A stretch of DNA of 64,000 nucleotides from Sipunculus nudus (lineage: Eukaryota > Annelida > Sipuncula > Golfingiida > Sipunculidae), in contig CM049311.1 of the NCBI GenBank assembly GCA_026874595.1, positions 43,653,676 through 43,717,675 of the forward strand. The letters are read 5' to 3'. The notes under the pieces were generated by a model. It saw only the letters and a program-made list of their open reading frames with translations, did no database searches and had not been told where the DNA came from. The position numbers and the translations under genes are program-made. Below, in pieces: positions 46,981 to 58,871 of this stretch. Position 1 is the stretch's first letter. Each line of letters starts with the position of its first letter.

Positions 46981-48195
46981 TAACAAAACATGCAGTTCTT
47001 TCATTTATAAAAGGTCCAATAATTCTGCCAAAAATCATTCAAGTAAACTTGAACAAAGGCCACCTAAGAATAATATTTGTGCAATGTTACAGAAGTTATA
47101 ATTGAAACAATAATTTTGTAGAAGAACAGTTTTGCAGTCCCCAGTTTGAAATAGACATAATAATGGCCATAAGACCAACTTAAGCTTTTCTGATATGATT
47201 TAAAGAACCATGTTCTAGGATAATTCTTTTGAAAAATTGAACGATTCAACTTGACAGTTTCATCATAAACATTTTAAGCTGAAAGAGGCTAAAATTATGA
47301 GGTTTTGCCATAAAAAAAAAACAGGTAAATGTAGGTGGCACCACAAAATCTGCAACTTCAAATATGAGTCATGTGACCAACATTTGCACAATACTTGGTA
47401 ATGCTAGCTTCTGTCATTTCTGAGATTAATAATACTATGTCAGTATGCTTAATTGGCAAAGTGACTGTTCAAATTTGTGTAACACCACTAAAATTCATCA
47501 AATGCAAACCATTTGAACAAACTTGAGAGGGCTTGTCTCTGGGATCATTTTTTTAAAATAAGAAGACTTTTAAAGGTTTTTCAGCTTTTTCCTTATAAAA
47601 TCTAAGTAAATGCAGATAGCAAATAAATAAGCTAAATCCCACAACATTTGATATGTGACAGATTATTGCATTAAATCTAGGGATGGTAGCTCCTGCTATT
47701 CCTGAGAAATTATGGGTTAACGTACAGATGACCAATGACCCCCGTACAAAAAAGGTCAATGCAGGTGGCACCATCAATACCTGAATTTCATATGTAACTC
47801 ATGTGACCAACACTGGCATAAAATTTGGTGATGATAGCTCCGGCTGTTTCTGAGATTGTCATTTTAGTATGCTTTTTTGGACAGTTAACTAAGTTTAACT
47901 TCCTGTAACTCAGCCAAAATTCACTGAACTTGAACCATTCGAACAAACTTGAGAGAGTAGTAAAAAAGATTATTTCTGTGAAATACTGAACAATTTGGCT
48001 TGACTGTTTCGGTGGAGAAAATTTTTAAAGTTTTTTTAGCCATTTCTCAATAAAATCTAAGAAAATGCAGAGTTTTTCAGATGGCTAATTTTTTGCATTA
48101 TATTTCATGATACTAGCTCCAATTGTTTTCGAAATAGTATGGGTTAACGACGACGACAGACAATGCAAAACCATCGCATTAGCTCACAGGTTCAC
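46981..48195 (+). repeat. Family C repeat, copy 3
   Basis: Homologous to 41331-42230 in its right part. It ends ATCGCATTAGCTCACAGG, TTCACTAAAAA at about 48195. Confidence 0.6.
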
Positions 48196-51100
48196 TAAAA
48201 ATTACTACAGATGCATATTGAATGCAAAATTATAATACAGATACATCTCATTGATGGCAAAATCTTGAATAAAGTTGAGTATGGACACCAATTATTTATA
48301 ATCCATGTACAGCCATCTTTATACCCCTACAGAGAGCTGTATACCTGTGACTGTAAATATTGCCAGGCATGAGGAATATCCAAAATCATAAATCTACATT
48401 TTCTAAAAGCTTTTAAAAAACATTCTTGTCAATATTAACCATAGATAACCTGAAGTCTAAATGTCTAGAGGCATGATGTAACGGACGCTGATAAACTGGT
48501 GCCAGGCTAGATGTATCTGCTTCACACAGCTAACATATATAGTAAAACTAGACATTTCTTGGCACCGCTGGTGCCATAGTATCGCCAGACAAATGAGGTT
48601 TTGTGGTATTTTGTTGATATAATGTGATGTATTTGTATTTTAGCAATGAATGTGAGAAACATTTGTACAAAATATAGGAATATTTAAAGTGAAGGCAATT
48701 GTTATGTAAAAGGTTATGTATAAATAGAAGTATATATTTAATGATGTTTTGAGTTGTATATGTATGTTTGGAGTAACTTGTTTGAGAATAATATAGAGTA
48801 AAGCAGAAAGAAAGAGAAAGAGATAACAGGATTTCAGAGAGATGGAGAGATATGATAATGAGAATGAAATAATAATATCTGTTATATTTTGTTTCACATC
48901 ATATTTTGTTCTTTGTAATAAATTGTTATATTGTCATAAAAATTGTCATTTGTTCCTTATCAATAGCATAAATTGTGGAAAAACAAAAAAATAGAGTAGG
49001 GGGTGCCACCATGCAGTTCCCAGCAAATGACTCATCACATTACCCATATCTATCTATATGCATAATATGAAAGATATCTGCCAATTAGTTTCCAGCACAT
49101 GACAACACTATCCAACAACTTTTTAATTTTTATTTTATAATGCTGACAATACTGTCAAGTCCCATATAGGCAACATTCATGAGCCATTTTAAATAGTCTT
49201 CGTCCAAAGGTCAAGACCACTCTCAAAGGAAAATGATCCAGTTGTGACTCTGTGGTACACCCAGTGCACTAATTCATTTATCACTGACCATCATATCTAT
49301 TTATAGAATCTGACCATGGCCCAGAACTGTTGATGTTTGGGCAAAACATGATGCAACACCATATGCAGACCACTAGCTGAAGCAATCCCCCAGGTTCACT
49401 GGAGATTTTCATGATTGTTGGTGATTTTTACCATATATGGCAATATTTAAAGTCAAGTCCACTCTCATATGCAAGGTTAGGACCCAAATTTAAATATATC
49501 TCATCCCATAATCCAAATCTATGTATATGCATAATATAAAAGAAATCTGTCCATTAGTTTTTGACTTATAATGCTCATAGTGCTGTCAAGTGGCCCTTTT
49601 TAAGATATTCATGATTTTATGTTTTTCACCAAATATGGGAATATTCAAGGTCAAGGTCACTCTCATAGTCACGGTCATGACCCCAAATCAATAAACTGCA
49701 TTCCAAAATATCCAACATTTGAAAAAAAAAATTAAATTGAAAAAAAAAATAATTTAAATTAAATTAAATTTTAAAATTAAATTTAAAATTAAATATACCT
49801 CATTCCATAAACCATATCTATATACATACATAACATGAAAGAAATCTGTCCATTACTGTTTGACTTATAATGCTCACAGTATATACTGTCAAGTGGCAAT
49901 GATGGGGTATTCAAAGGCGCAAAAAACAAGAAAAGGACAACAGGTGGCACCACCTATCTTCTGCAAAAGACAAAACTATCCAAGATCTTCCGTCAACTTG
50001 ATTTTTGGACCAATCCATGCATCCCTTTTTAAGATATTCATGATTTTATGTGATTTTCACCATATATGGTAATATTCAAGGTCAAAGCCACTCTCAAAGG
50101 AAAGGTCATGACCCCAATTTTAATATACATCATCCCATAACCCATACCTATGTACATGCATAATACTGAAGAAATCTGTCAATCAGTTTTTGACTTGTGA
50201 TGCTAAAAGTACTGTCAAGTGGCAATGATGGGGGTATTAAACGGCACAAAAACAAGAAAAGGATACTAGGTGGCACCACCAGTTTCCGGTACATGACATC
50301 ACTATCCAAGATCTTTGTCCAACTTGATTTTTGGATAAATCCATGAAAGATTTCTTGAGATATTTAAGAATTTGTGTGATTTTCCCCAAAAATGGATCTA
50401 TTCAAGGTCAAGGTCACTCTCCTAGTTGAGGTCATGACCCCATTTTGAATAGGCTTCGTCCTCTCACCTATATCTATAAATGTGTCAAGTTTGAAAAAGA
50501 TCCTTGAAATATTTTTTGAGTTATTGTGTCCAAGAGAAATCTCTGCGGCGGCGGCGCAACCGTGCCTAAACCATAGTATCTCCAGACTATGTCTGGCGAT
50601 ACAATGACTCAATTCAATCTTTATAATTCAGCCAAAATTCATTCTTTGGAACCATAACAGACAATTATTATAAGAATTATTCAGGGGATTGTTCCTGTAA
50701 TATATTAAACAAATTGGCCTCAGTGGCATCAGTCAAAAAACGTTTTGCAGGTTTATAACTCATATGGGAAAATACAGCAAAATGGCTAAGTTAAGCTTCC
50801 CATAACTCAGCCAAAATTAACTGAACCAAAACCATTTGAACAAACTTGATTTATCAACATCTAAGGATAATTTATGTGTGAGATTTAAGAATTTGGCCCA
50901 ATGGTTTTCTGAAGAAGTTCTTTGTAGCCAATGAGCTAAAATGGGCTGTTATGGCATATGACTAAATTCAGCTTCCCATAACTCAGCCAAAAGTCAATGA
51001 ACTGAGAACATTTGAACCAACTTCAGAAAGCACACTCTAGGATCATTTCTGTGCGATATTAAACAATTTTGGCAATATGGTTTCAGAGAAGAAGTTTTTT

Positions 51101-51634
51101 GTAGCAGTCTGCATGATAGGGGCACTGATGACCCCCGTACAAAAAAGGCCGATGCAGGTGGCGCCACTAATACCTCAATTTCAGATATGACTCATGGGAC
51201 CAAGATTGGCATAAAATTTGGTGATTATAGCTCCAGCCATTTCTGAGATTGTAATTTTAGTATGCTTTTTTGGACAGATGACTAAGTTCAACTTCCTGTT
51301 ACTTGGCCAAAAATCACCGAACTTTAACCATTAGAAAAAACTTGAGAGAGATTGTTCCAGGGATCATTTCAGTGAAATATTGGACAATTTGGCTGAAGTT
51401 TCGGATAAGAAGTTGTTTAAAGCTTTTTTAGCTTTTTCCCTATAAAATCAAAGAAAATGCAATTAGCCAAAAAATAAGCAAAATCCTATAGAGTTTTTTA
51501 GATGACTAATTTTTTGCATATTATTTCGTGATGCTAACTCGTGGCGTTTTCAAGATAGTATAGGTTAACGTATAGACGACGGACAACGGACGCCGGACGA
51601 CGCCACACCATCGCATAAGCTCACAGGTTCGCTA
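48196..51634 (+). repeat. Family C repeat, copy 4, interrupted by E
   Basis: Same content as 39930-41330. The E element (48548-50604) is inserted between 48547 and 50605. The right end ATCGCATAAGCTCACAGG, TTCGCTAAAAA lies at about 51634. Confidence 0.65.
48548..50604. repeat. Family E Helitron-like element, complete, 2057 bp
   Basis: The left end is CTAG (48548) with palindrome GGCACC-GCT-GGTGCC (48561-48575) and GTATCGCCAGAC (about 48579-48590). The right-end hairpin is GTATCTCCAGAC-TAT-GTCTGGCGATAC (50576-50602) then AA. The uninterrupted paralogue reads GGTAAAA|TGACTC at 40281-40282, so the boundaries are exact and there is no target duplication. Internal units of about 325 bp contain GTGATTTTCACCATATATGG. 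Confidence 0.88.
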
Positions 51635-51639
51635 AAAAA

Positions 51640-51914
<275 letters not shown>

Positions 51915-51931
51915 CTAAAACCAAAACCAAA

Positions 51932-52255
51932 CTAGAATGGCTTTGCATCGTAAAAACAGATACGTGTCTCCCTCCTATGGGCTATCCCAAAACATTAGGG
52001 GTAAAATATGTACTATCTCAAAACAATGATTATAGAATTCAGCCAATTTGACCTTGAAGGTCAAGGTCACAACTTTTCAAACTCATCTGAGATTTTGGCA
52101 GAAAGAACTGGTGTGTCAAATTTGAGGACAAAATGTGAAATACTTCAAAAGTTATGTGGTTCACTAAAACTTTACATTTCGGCAGATTTGACCTTGAAGA
52201 TGAGGTCAAGGTCACCAGGTTTCAAACTCCTCTGAGATTTTGGTAGGAACAATGA
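51932..52255. repeat. CTAG-initiated repeat with AGGTCA-type motifs
   Basis: CTAG at 51932. Then sequence with TGACCTTGAAGGTCA followed directly by AGGTCA (52049-52069) and a related copy at about 52188-52214. Similar to 62048-62200. No right end was identified. Confidence 0.45.
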
Positions 52256-52929
52256 GTGTTTTGAAAAAGCTTTTGATTATTTGAAATTGGACTATATTTA
52301 CAAAATATTAAATCTAATAAACTTTTATTGACTCAAACACAATCGCAATGATCAAAACAATAATCAATGATACTTTCTTTGTATAGAAATTCTCGCCAGT
52401 GCTATAAGAGCAGATCAAGACATTCGAGGTATAAAACTTTTTGATAATGAAATAAAAATGTTACAGTATGACACAACATTGCTAATTAAGGATTATAACA
52501 GTATCAAAGAAACATAATGTATATTTGAAGATTTTAATAACATATCAGGACTAAAAATGAATAAGGACAAAACTGTAGTAATGCCTTTAAAACTTAATGA
52601 CCATAAAGATCAACAAAAAATAGAGGATCTTGGAGTAAAATAGACTGACAAAGAAATTTTATTGCTTGGAGTTACAGTAAGCCCATCATTGGATAATATG
52701 GTTAATATAAACTTTAAAGACAAGTCAACAAAAATATCCAACAGCTTACACCGCTGAATAGAATTACAATAATAAAAACATGCATTCTTCGACAATTAAA
52801 ATTCAACTGTTTAGTACTACCTACACCACCTAAAATTTTGAAAAAAAAATAGAATCATGTCAATTCAAATTTGTTTGGGGAAATCGGAAAGATATAATCA
52901 AAAGAGAAGTTTTAATTCCATCCACAGAA
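52256..52929 (+). pseudogene. LINE reverse transcriptase fragment, first part
   Basis: Frames read FEKAFDYLKLDYIY (first catalytic Asp motif), then EILASAIRADQDIRGIKL, then SGLKMNKDKTVVMPL and LLGVTVSPSLDN, the order of an L1/Tx1-type non-LTR reverse transcriptase. The YADD active site is reduced (MLQYDTTLL). The segment between the first and second motifs is shortened, and several stops are present. It is cut at 52929 by a family A element and resumes at 55334. Confidence 0.75.
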
Positions 52930-55333
52930 CAAGGGACCCATGGATCAAGGCACCCAGCTGAAGTTTAAAATTTTAGCAAATGCAAAATATGCTTATAGGT
53001 TATAGGAAAGTTCTAAATATATGATTGCACAACTAATACTCTGACAAGACTGTAAAGAAGAAAAACAGTAAAAGTTTTGAGATACTGTGATGCATATGAA
53101 AAATTAACAGATGGACAGGCAAGTGGACAGAATAGACTAATACCTTTATTTCACTTTCAGGGGAATAATGCATTTAAGTTTTTATGAAACCCTATTTTTT
53201 TAGCATATCCACTTTTTCAATTAATGGTTTTTATCAGATTCATTTTTGTTAAATTTACAAGTTTTATAAATTTCTAATAAAAAAATCTGAAAAAATAAGT
53301 TAAAATATCAGAATTGTAAGATGCAATCATTATTTATCCAGAGTTTAGCACAGATCAGGTCATATTATGCATCACAAATGTTTAAACTGAATTTAAAAGA
53401 GAACTAGTATACGGGTAGTCAACAAGCAACTACTTGTTTCCGCTGAAATCAGAGTGGGACGGTGAAGTGAGGCATGGATTGAGTGGCAAGGGGTGAAAGA
53501 GTGAGGTGTGTTTCATATTAGCTTGGATGTCTGCAGCCAAAATGTGTATGTAGGTGGCATCACCTACCACAAAATCCAGAAAGCTATCCAAGTTGTATAC
53601 ATATGCAAAATTTTAGACAGATAATTCAAACCACTACTTGCATATGAGTGATTTTATCCCACAGCAGACAAACAGAAGGACGCTGTGCAAAAATGGTGGC
53701 AGGTGGCACCACCAATGTTGTGTATGATTAAGAGCTATGTGAGATCTATACACATACAAAATTTCAGGGGGATTAGTCAAACCAGTCCTGAGACATAAGC
53801 CTGAATGTCTGCAGTGTAATTATAAATGTAGGTGGCGCAACCTGCCTCAAAATTGAGAAAGCTATCCAAGATGTATACACATGCAAAATTTCAGGAGGAT
53901 AAGACAAACCACTGCCGAGATAAGAGTGATTTAATCCCATGGCAGACAGACAGACACTGTGCAAAAATGGTGGCATGTGGCGCCACCAATTATGTGTATG
54001 ATTAAGAGCTATGTGAGATCTATACACATGCAAAATTTCAAAAGGAAATGTCAAACCAGTCTTGAAATACAAGCCTATATGTCTGCAGCCTGAATGTAAA
54101 AGTAGGTGGCACCACCTGTCATAAAATCAAGAAAGCTATCCAGGATGTATAAACATGCAAAATTCTGGTGGATAAGTCCAGCCAATGTAAAAGATATGAG
54201 TGATTTTATCCCAAGGCAGATGAACAGATGGATGCTGTGCAAAAATGGTTGCAGGTGGTGCCACCATCTTTAGTGTATGTTATAAAGCTATCCAAGGGCT
54301 ACATTTGTGCAAAAATTTTAGCCTGATCGGTCAAACAGTTCCCGAGATATGTGGGTTTATGTGTGGAAACAGATGCACAAATAGACGCTGCATGGGCAGA
54401 AAAGAAAGGTCAGAGGTCAACCAAAAATGAGTGCGCAGCAGTTCACAATTGACCTGATCACGATTCGGAATTTTAAAAAATTCCGCCCAGTGGTTACAGA
54501 GGAGTTCTCCAGAAACCTATGCAGCGGCGGCGGTTGCGGCAGTGGCTGACTGAAAACATAGTATCCACAAAACTCTGTTTTGGCGGATACAATAATGCCA
54601 CAACATGGGATCTTCATCTGTTGGTTGAATGAGGGACAAACAATATCATTTTGCTAATTACTATCTCAGCTTTAATTTATTATTGGAATTAATATTAAAT
54701 TTCACACCTTGTGAAGTTTTTACTCTTCTGAAGTAAGGAAATTTCTTATCTGATGAACATCCACATTTTCATAGCAAGTTGGAAAATTTTAAGGTATTGG
54801 TTTTTTATTTATGCTAATAACTTGCAAAATTTGCAAAATTCAGATCTAATTTTGGGTAAACAATTTAATCTGGATTAAATAAAATTATATCCCTGAAAAA
54901 AAGGTCTCTAGCTTCAGCAGTTCTTATGTTAAGTGAGAAAATATACTTCTTGATTTTTAACAAGGTGCATTATGTTAGGGCCCATAACTTCAACACATTA
55001 TGCAATACTGATCTAATTTTTGGTATGTACACAGAAAATGTATAAAAGAATATGCTTACTAAATATGATTAAAATAGATTAGTGGTTTTGATATTAGGCA
55101 GCCTTGAAGTGTAACAATGGGTTTCTAATGGAAAAGGGAGGTTTTTCCTTAATATCTCGAAGGAACGAAGTCCCAGTGACCCAATTTTCTGTATGATAGG
55201 AGATTTGGGGGACATCTAACTGTATGCAAATTTTGGATTCCTAGGTCCAATGGTTTCAAAATGTTCCCTGTTAAAGGATGGATGGACAAAGGACCACAAC
55301 TATAGTTCAGATGACTTACAGTCAGCTTAGCTA
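52930..55333 (+). repeat. Family A Helitron-like element inserted in a LINE
   Basis: The left end is CAAGGGACCCATGGATC with CAGCTGA. The right end has a short GGATGGAC remnant and hairpin 55304-55332 (one arm TAGTTCAG, mutated). It contains the empty site of the Tigger-like transposon at 53083 and a nested D4 at 53404-54592. Confidence 0.78.
53404..54592. repeat. Family D Helitron-like element D4, complete, 1189 bp
   Basis: CTAG at 53404, hairpin GTAGTCAACAAGCAACTAC (one arm mutated), right hairpin GTATCCACAAAAC..GTTTTGGCGGATAC (54561-54590) then AA. The A copy at 17002-17003 is the empty site (AGAAAA|TAATGCC). Confidence 0.82.
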
Positions 55334-55860
55334 AAAAGGAGGCCTAAATATGGTCCATCTGGCTTAAAGAAATTCTGCATTAAAACTTGCATGGATAAAG
55401 AAGTTAATGTAGAAAAATTCCAACTATATCTGTGAAAGATTTCTTTTGGAAACTAAGAAACTTTAGGAATTTTCCTTTCAATGTAACACTTCACACAGAG
55501 ACGTAAAAGATTTTATAAAATATAAATTTTGTTTTTGGGAAGACGTAATGAGACATTGGTGCATATTCAATCATAGTAACCCATGTAATGTTAATGATAA
55601 TGCATTTGGTACAACTCCCACATAAAATTAGTAATAAAAACACTATTTTACAGTTAGCTGTATATAAATGGGGTAAAATTCAATTCAGATCTGTTGATCA
55701 TTAAAGACAATAAAATGGAATTTATGAATTGCCAAGAATTTTGTGATAAACATTCCATGATATTAAATGGTCAGATTTACCATTGTTTATTAAGAACTGG
55801 TTTGATATTTCAGATTGATGTGACAATAAACGGGATTTTCTATTAACCGATATGACACAA
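55334..55860 (+). pseudogene. LINE reverse transcriptase fragment, second part
   Basis: Immediately after the A terminus the frame resumes with GGLNMVHLA and further on RHWCIFNHSN, with stops. It fits the C-terminal region of the same LINE: the first part stops at a PSTE codon run and this starts with GG. Function is lost. Confidence 0.6.
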
Positions 55861-55907
55861 AGTGGGCTCGACTGTATATATTTGCATGTGTATGTAAATA
55901 TGTATAT

Positions 55908-55910
55908 AAC

Positions 55911-55951
<41 letters not shown>

Positions 55952-55963
55952 ATATATGTGTAT
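55908..55963. repeat. (TA)n(TG)n microsatellite
   Basis: Compound TA then TG repeat directly preceding element K. Confidence 0.9.
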
Positions 55964-55964
55964 A

Positions 55965-57170
55965 CCGTAAAATTTGTGAAATTTCCTACCTCGATGAATT
56001 TCGTAAACAGTCTTTCTTCAGTAACCATAATTATTAAAATGACATGTTAAATTTCGAACTGCAGATGGTCTGTTACGCCATATTTGACGTTAGCACCACT
56101 GCCATGAATGTAACACTGACATAATCTCACCCTGTTATCTGGTTTTGAACAAGCCTACTGGTCCGATCAATGTGAATTCCATGCTATTGATTATTAATAT
56201 GAATTATATCTACATCATATAGAATATAATTTGACTGAAAACTAAGATTTTTGTTTCAGCGACAATAAAAAAACTTAAAATATCTCGAATGTGAGTTGCT
56301 TAATTGTCCGGGATGCGAGTGACACACCGTGAATAACTGGCAGACATCCATGAAGTTTGACGGAGGTTGGAAATTTGATATTGGATAATCAGGATTAACT
56401 CCCTAAATGATATCAAGACCAATAGCTTCATGTGCACCGTAAAGGGGGATTTCTATGTGTAAGCCAGGTTCAAATTGTTCTCTTTCAAGCAAGCACAGCG
56501 CTCCAATGTGTATGGAATGCCAGTGTTAATCAGTTTGAAAATTAATGTTAATTTCCATTAAAACATTTACAATAAACATCTTGAATGTCATAGCAGAATG
56601 ACTCAGTTTCGAGTACCCCGGCTCCGTATCACCCAACAAACAAGTCAACCGAGATCAAACGGTACATCAAAGCACTGGCAGACGTTCATGAAGTTTAACG
56701 GAGGTTGGATATTTGATATTGGATAATCAGGATCAATTAACTCTTTAAGTGATCTAAAGACCTCTAGCTTTTTGTGCATCATTAGCGGGGATTTCCATGC
56801 GTACGCCACCTGAAAACGATCTCTCCGGGCAAAGCCCCAGATATCACGCAAGCATGTACGGGTGTCAAGCTGCAAGACAGGATTAAATCCTTCAGATATA
56901 CATTTCAGATTCCTTTTCCAAACTGATTTTAATATAAAATAAACAACAAGTATAGAAAATAATGTTTTTATTCATGAAACGTCATGGTTCACACGGATGA
57001 ATGCAAAATCGGCGAGTGAATACTTGAGGCTCCAATAAATCGCCAACTGCCAACAGGGCATCTTAACTTGTCAAAACTATAATTTTAAAACTGCTGAAAT
57101 CGACTGTTAAATTTTGGACTTCAACAAATTTAATTATTTTTTGCTTTACGAAATTTCACAGATTTTACGG
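55965..57170. mobile_element. TA-flanked DNA transposon K, non-autonomous, 1206 bp
   Basis: Inverted termini CCGTAAAATTTGTGAAATTTC / GAAATTTCACAGATTTTACGG differ at one position over 21 bp and continue weakly beyond. Flanks are TATA on both sides (TA duplication). The interior contains two diverged copies of a coding-like segment (about 56340-56510 and 56645-56875). Confidence 0.75.
56645..56875 (-). pseudogene. Unknown coding-like fragment inside K
   Basis: An open 76-codon frame on the minus strand includes FQVAYAWKSPLMMHKKLEVF and SLKELIDPDYPISNIQPP. A second copy about 340 bp to the left (about 56340-56510) encodes a related stretch with a TAG at the Trp codon and a frameshift. I do not recognise the family. 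It may be a captured exon or a transposase relic. Confidence 0.35.
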
Positions 57171-58490
57171 TATATTATGAACACATGTTTCATGTAATCA
57201 TGCATATTTCATATATTGACATGTTTTTTTTAGATATATATTGTGCCATGGTTACAGAACAGTGTTGAATAATAATTATAATGATAATAAGAATAAGAAC
57301 AAGGACAAAGACAATATTATTCAGCATTGATCTGCACAAAAACAGAGGCATGTACAATTGTCATTCATTTACATAATGTATAAATTGTTATCCAAATTTT
57401 ATCATAAATACTATATGTGTGTATATGTATGTATGTATGTTTTATGTACATTATCTTTTGATGTAAATGTATAATTGTATTATATGTTTAATAAAAAACA
57501 AGGGACCTATGGGTCACTGTGCTCAGCTGACGTTTACCTTGAAGGTAAAAATCTAAAATAATATGGAATGGAGATAAAGTGTATGAGGAAGAGGTAATAA
57601 AGGCCATGGTTGGTTTATATGATTGGTTTGTATTGATGAGCAAGAAATTGTTGCAAAAAATATTTTGTGACCTGACCATGTGTTTCCTAATGTTGAAACT
57701 AAAGCATGTGAGCAGTTTGTGAACAAATGATCTGTACTATTACCATGATCATTAGTTGGTTTTTCGATTAACTGTTGACATTTCAGTAGTTTACACATTT
57801 GTTCAATGGAATCTATTTTTTTGTATAATATATATTATTAAATATATATGTATTTTTTTATGAAATGTATACAGTTGAAATATAGCTAATTAACAACATA
57901 AAACAGGGCAAACAAAGCCTGATCTCAAATTCTGCTGAGGCAGGAAAATAATGAACAAATGTTTGTATTAAATCCTCATTTTTTTATCACATCAATTATT
58001 TTCTAATTTAAGTTTATATTTCTATACATTTCCAATTTAACATATATATGAATATAAAAGTTGATTCATAATTCTCAATTGCATCATCATAAATCTCAAT
58101 CTTGTCAGATAACACCAAATCATGCATACAAATGTTTATTTATTTTTTTCCACAAAAATATATCTTTTAAATCTGCAAAACAATAAATATCTTAAAATAA
58201 TACTTGATTTAGATTTCACAATTTTAATTGTGTCTTTATTTATCCATAATGTGCTTCATATTTTATAATTTAAGCATACTGATGGGTTCAATTATATTTG
58301 TTAAAATCATTTTAAAAAAAATTGATTTCTTTAAAAATGCTACATTACACAACATTGCATCTTCTGGATTACACCTTGAATTATTTTTTAAAGGAAAGTT
58401 TTTGCATATTGGAGTGGAAACAGCATTACAATAAGGAGATACAGTGAAAACAATAACAATTACTGCATAACACTTGGTGGGTTGGGTTTG

Positions 58491-58491
<1 letters not shown>

Positions 58492-58529
<38 letters not shown>
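58492..58529 (+). repeat. 38-nt G homopolymer
   Basis: Uninterrupted G run inside the left part of a family A element. The reverse strand gives spurious polyproline frames. Confidence 0.95.
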
Positions 58530-58530
<1 letters not shown>

Positions 58531-58871
58531 GATTGGGGTGGTGATATAAGAATCCTGTACACCTGTCACAGCAGGGGATCTCCCCCAGTGACTGTAACAA
58601 ATCAGAAACCCTGGCATAGCTGACCTCCAGTGACCTGGAGTGGGACCCTGCATCTGTAATCAAAGCAAGTGACTACAGAAAAAAAAATCAACAACTAGCT
58701 TATTTTATACAACTAGCTTTTATTTTCAAATTTCAGATTTAGACAAACTAAATATTTATGTTTACTTGCTGTGAAGATTAAATCAATGGTGCTTACAAGA
58801 AAAAAACGTGCCATGGTCAAAGTTGGGCAAAATTTAAGGTACTGATTTTTTTTTTATGCTAATAACTTAAA

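Noticed and set aside
55843-56037. Tyr/Ile/His-rich frames on both strands
   Set aside because: They come from the (TA)n(TG)n microsatellite.
58263-58663. Polyproline frames on the minus strand
   Set aside because: They are the translation of the 38-nt G run and have no other protein features.
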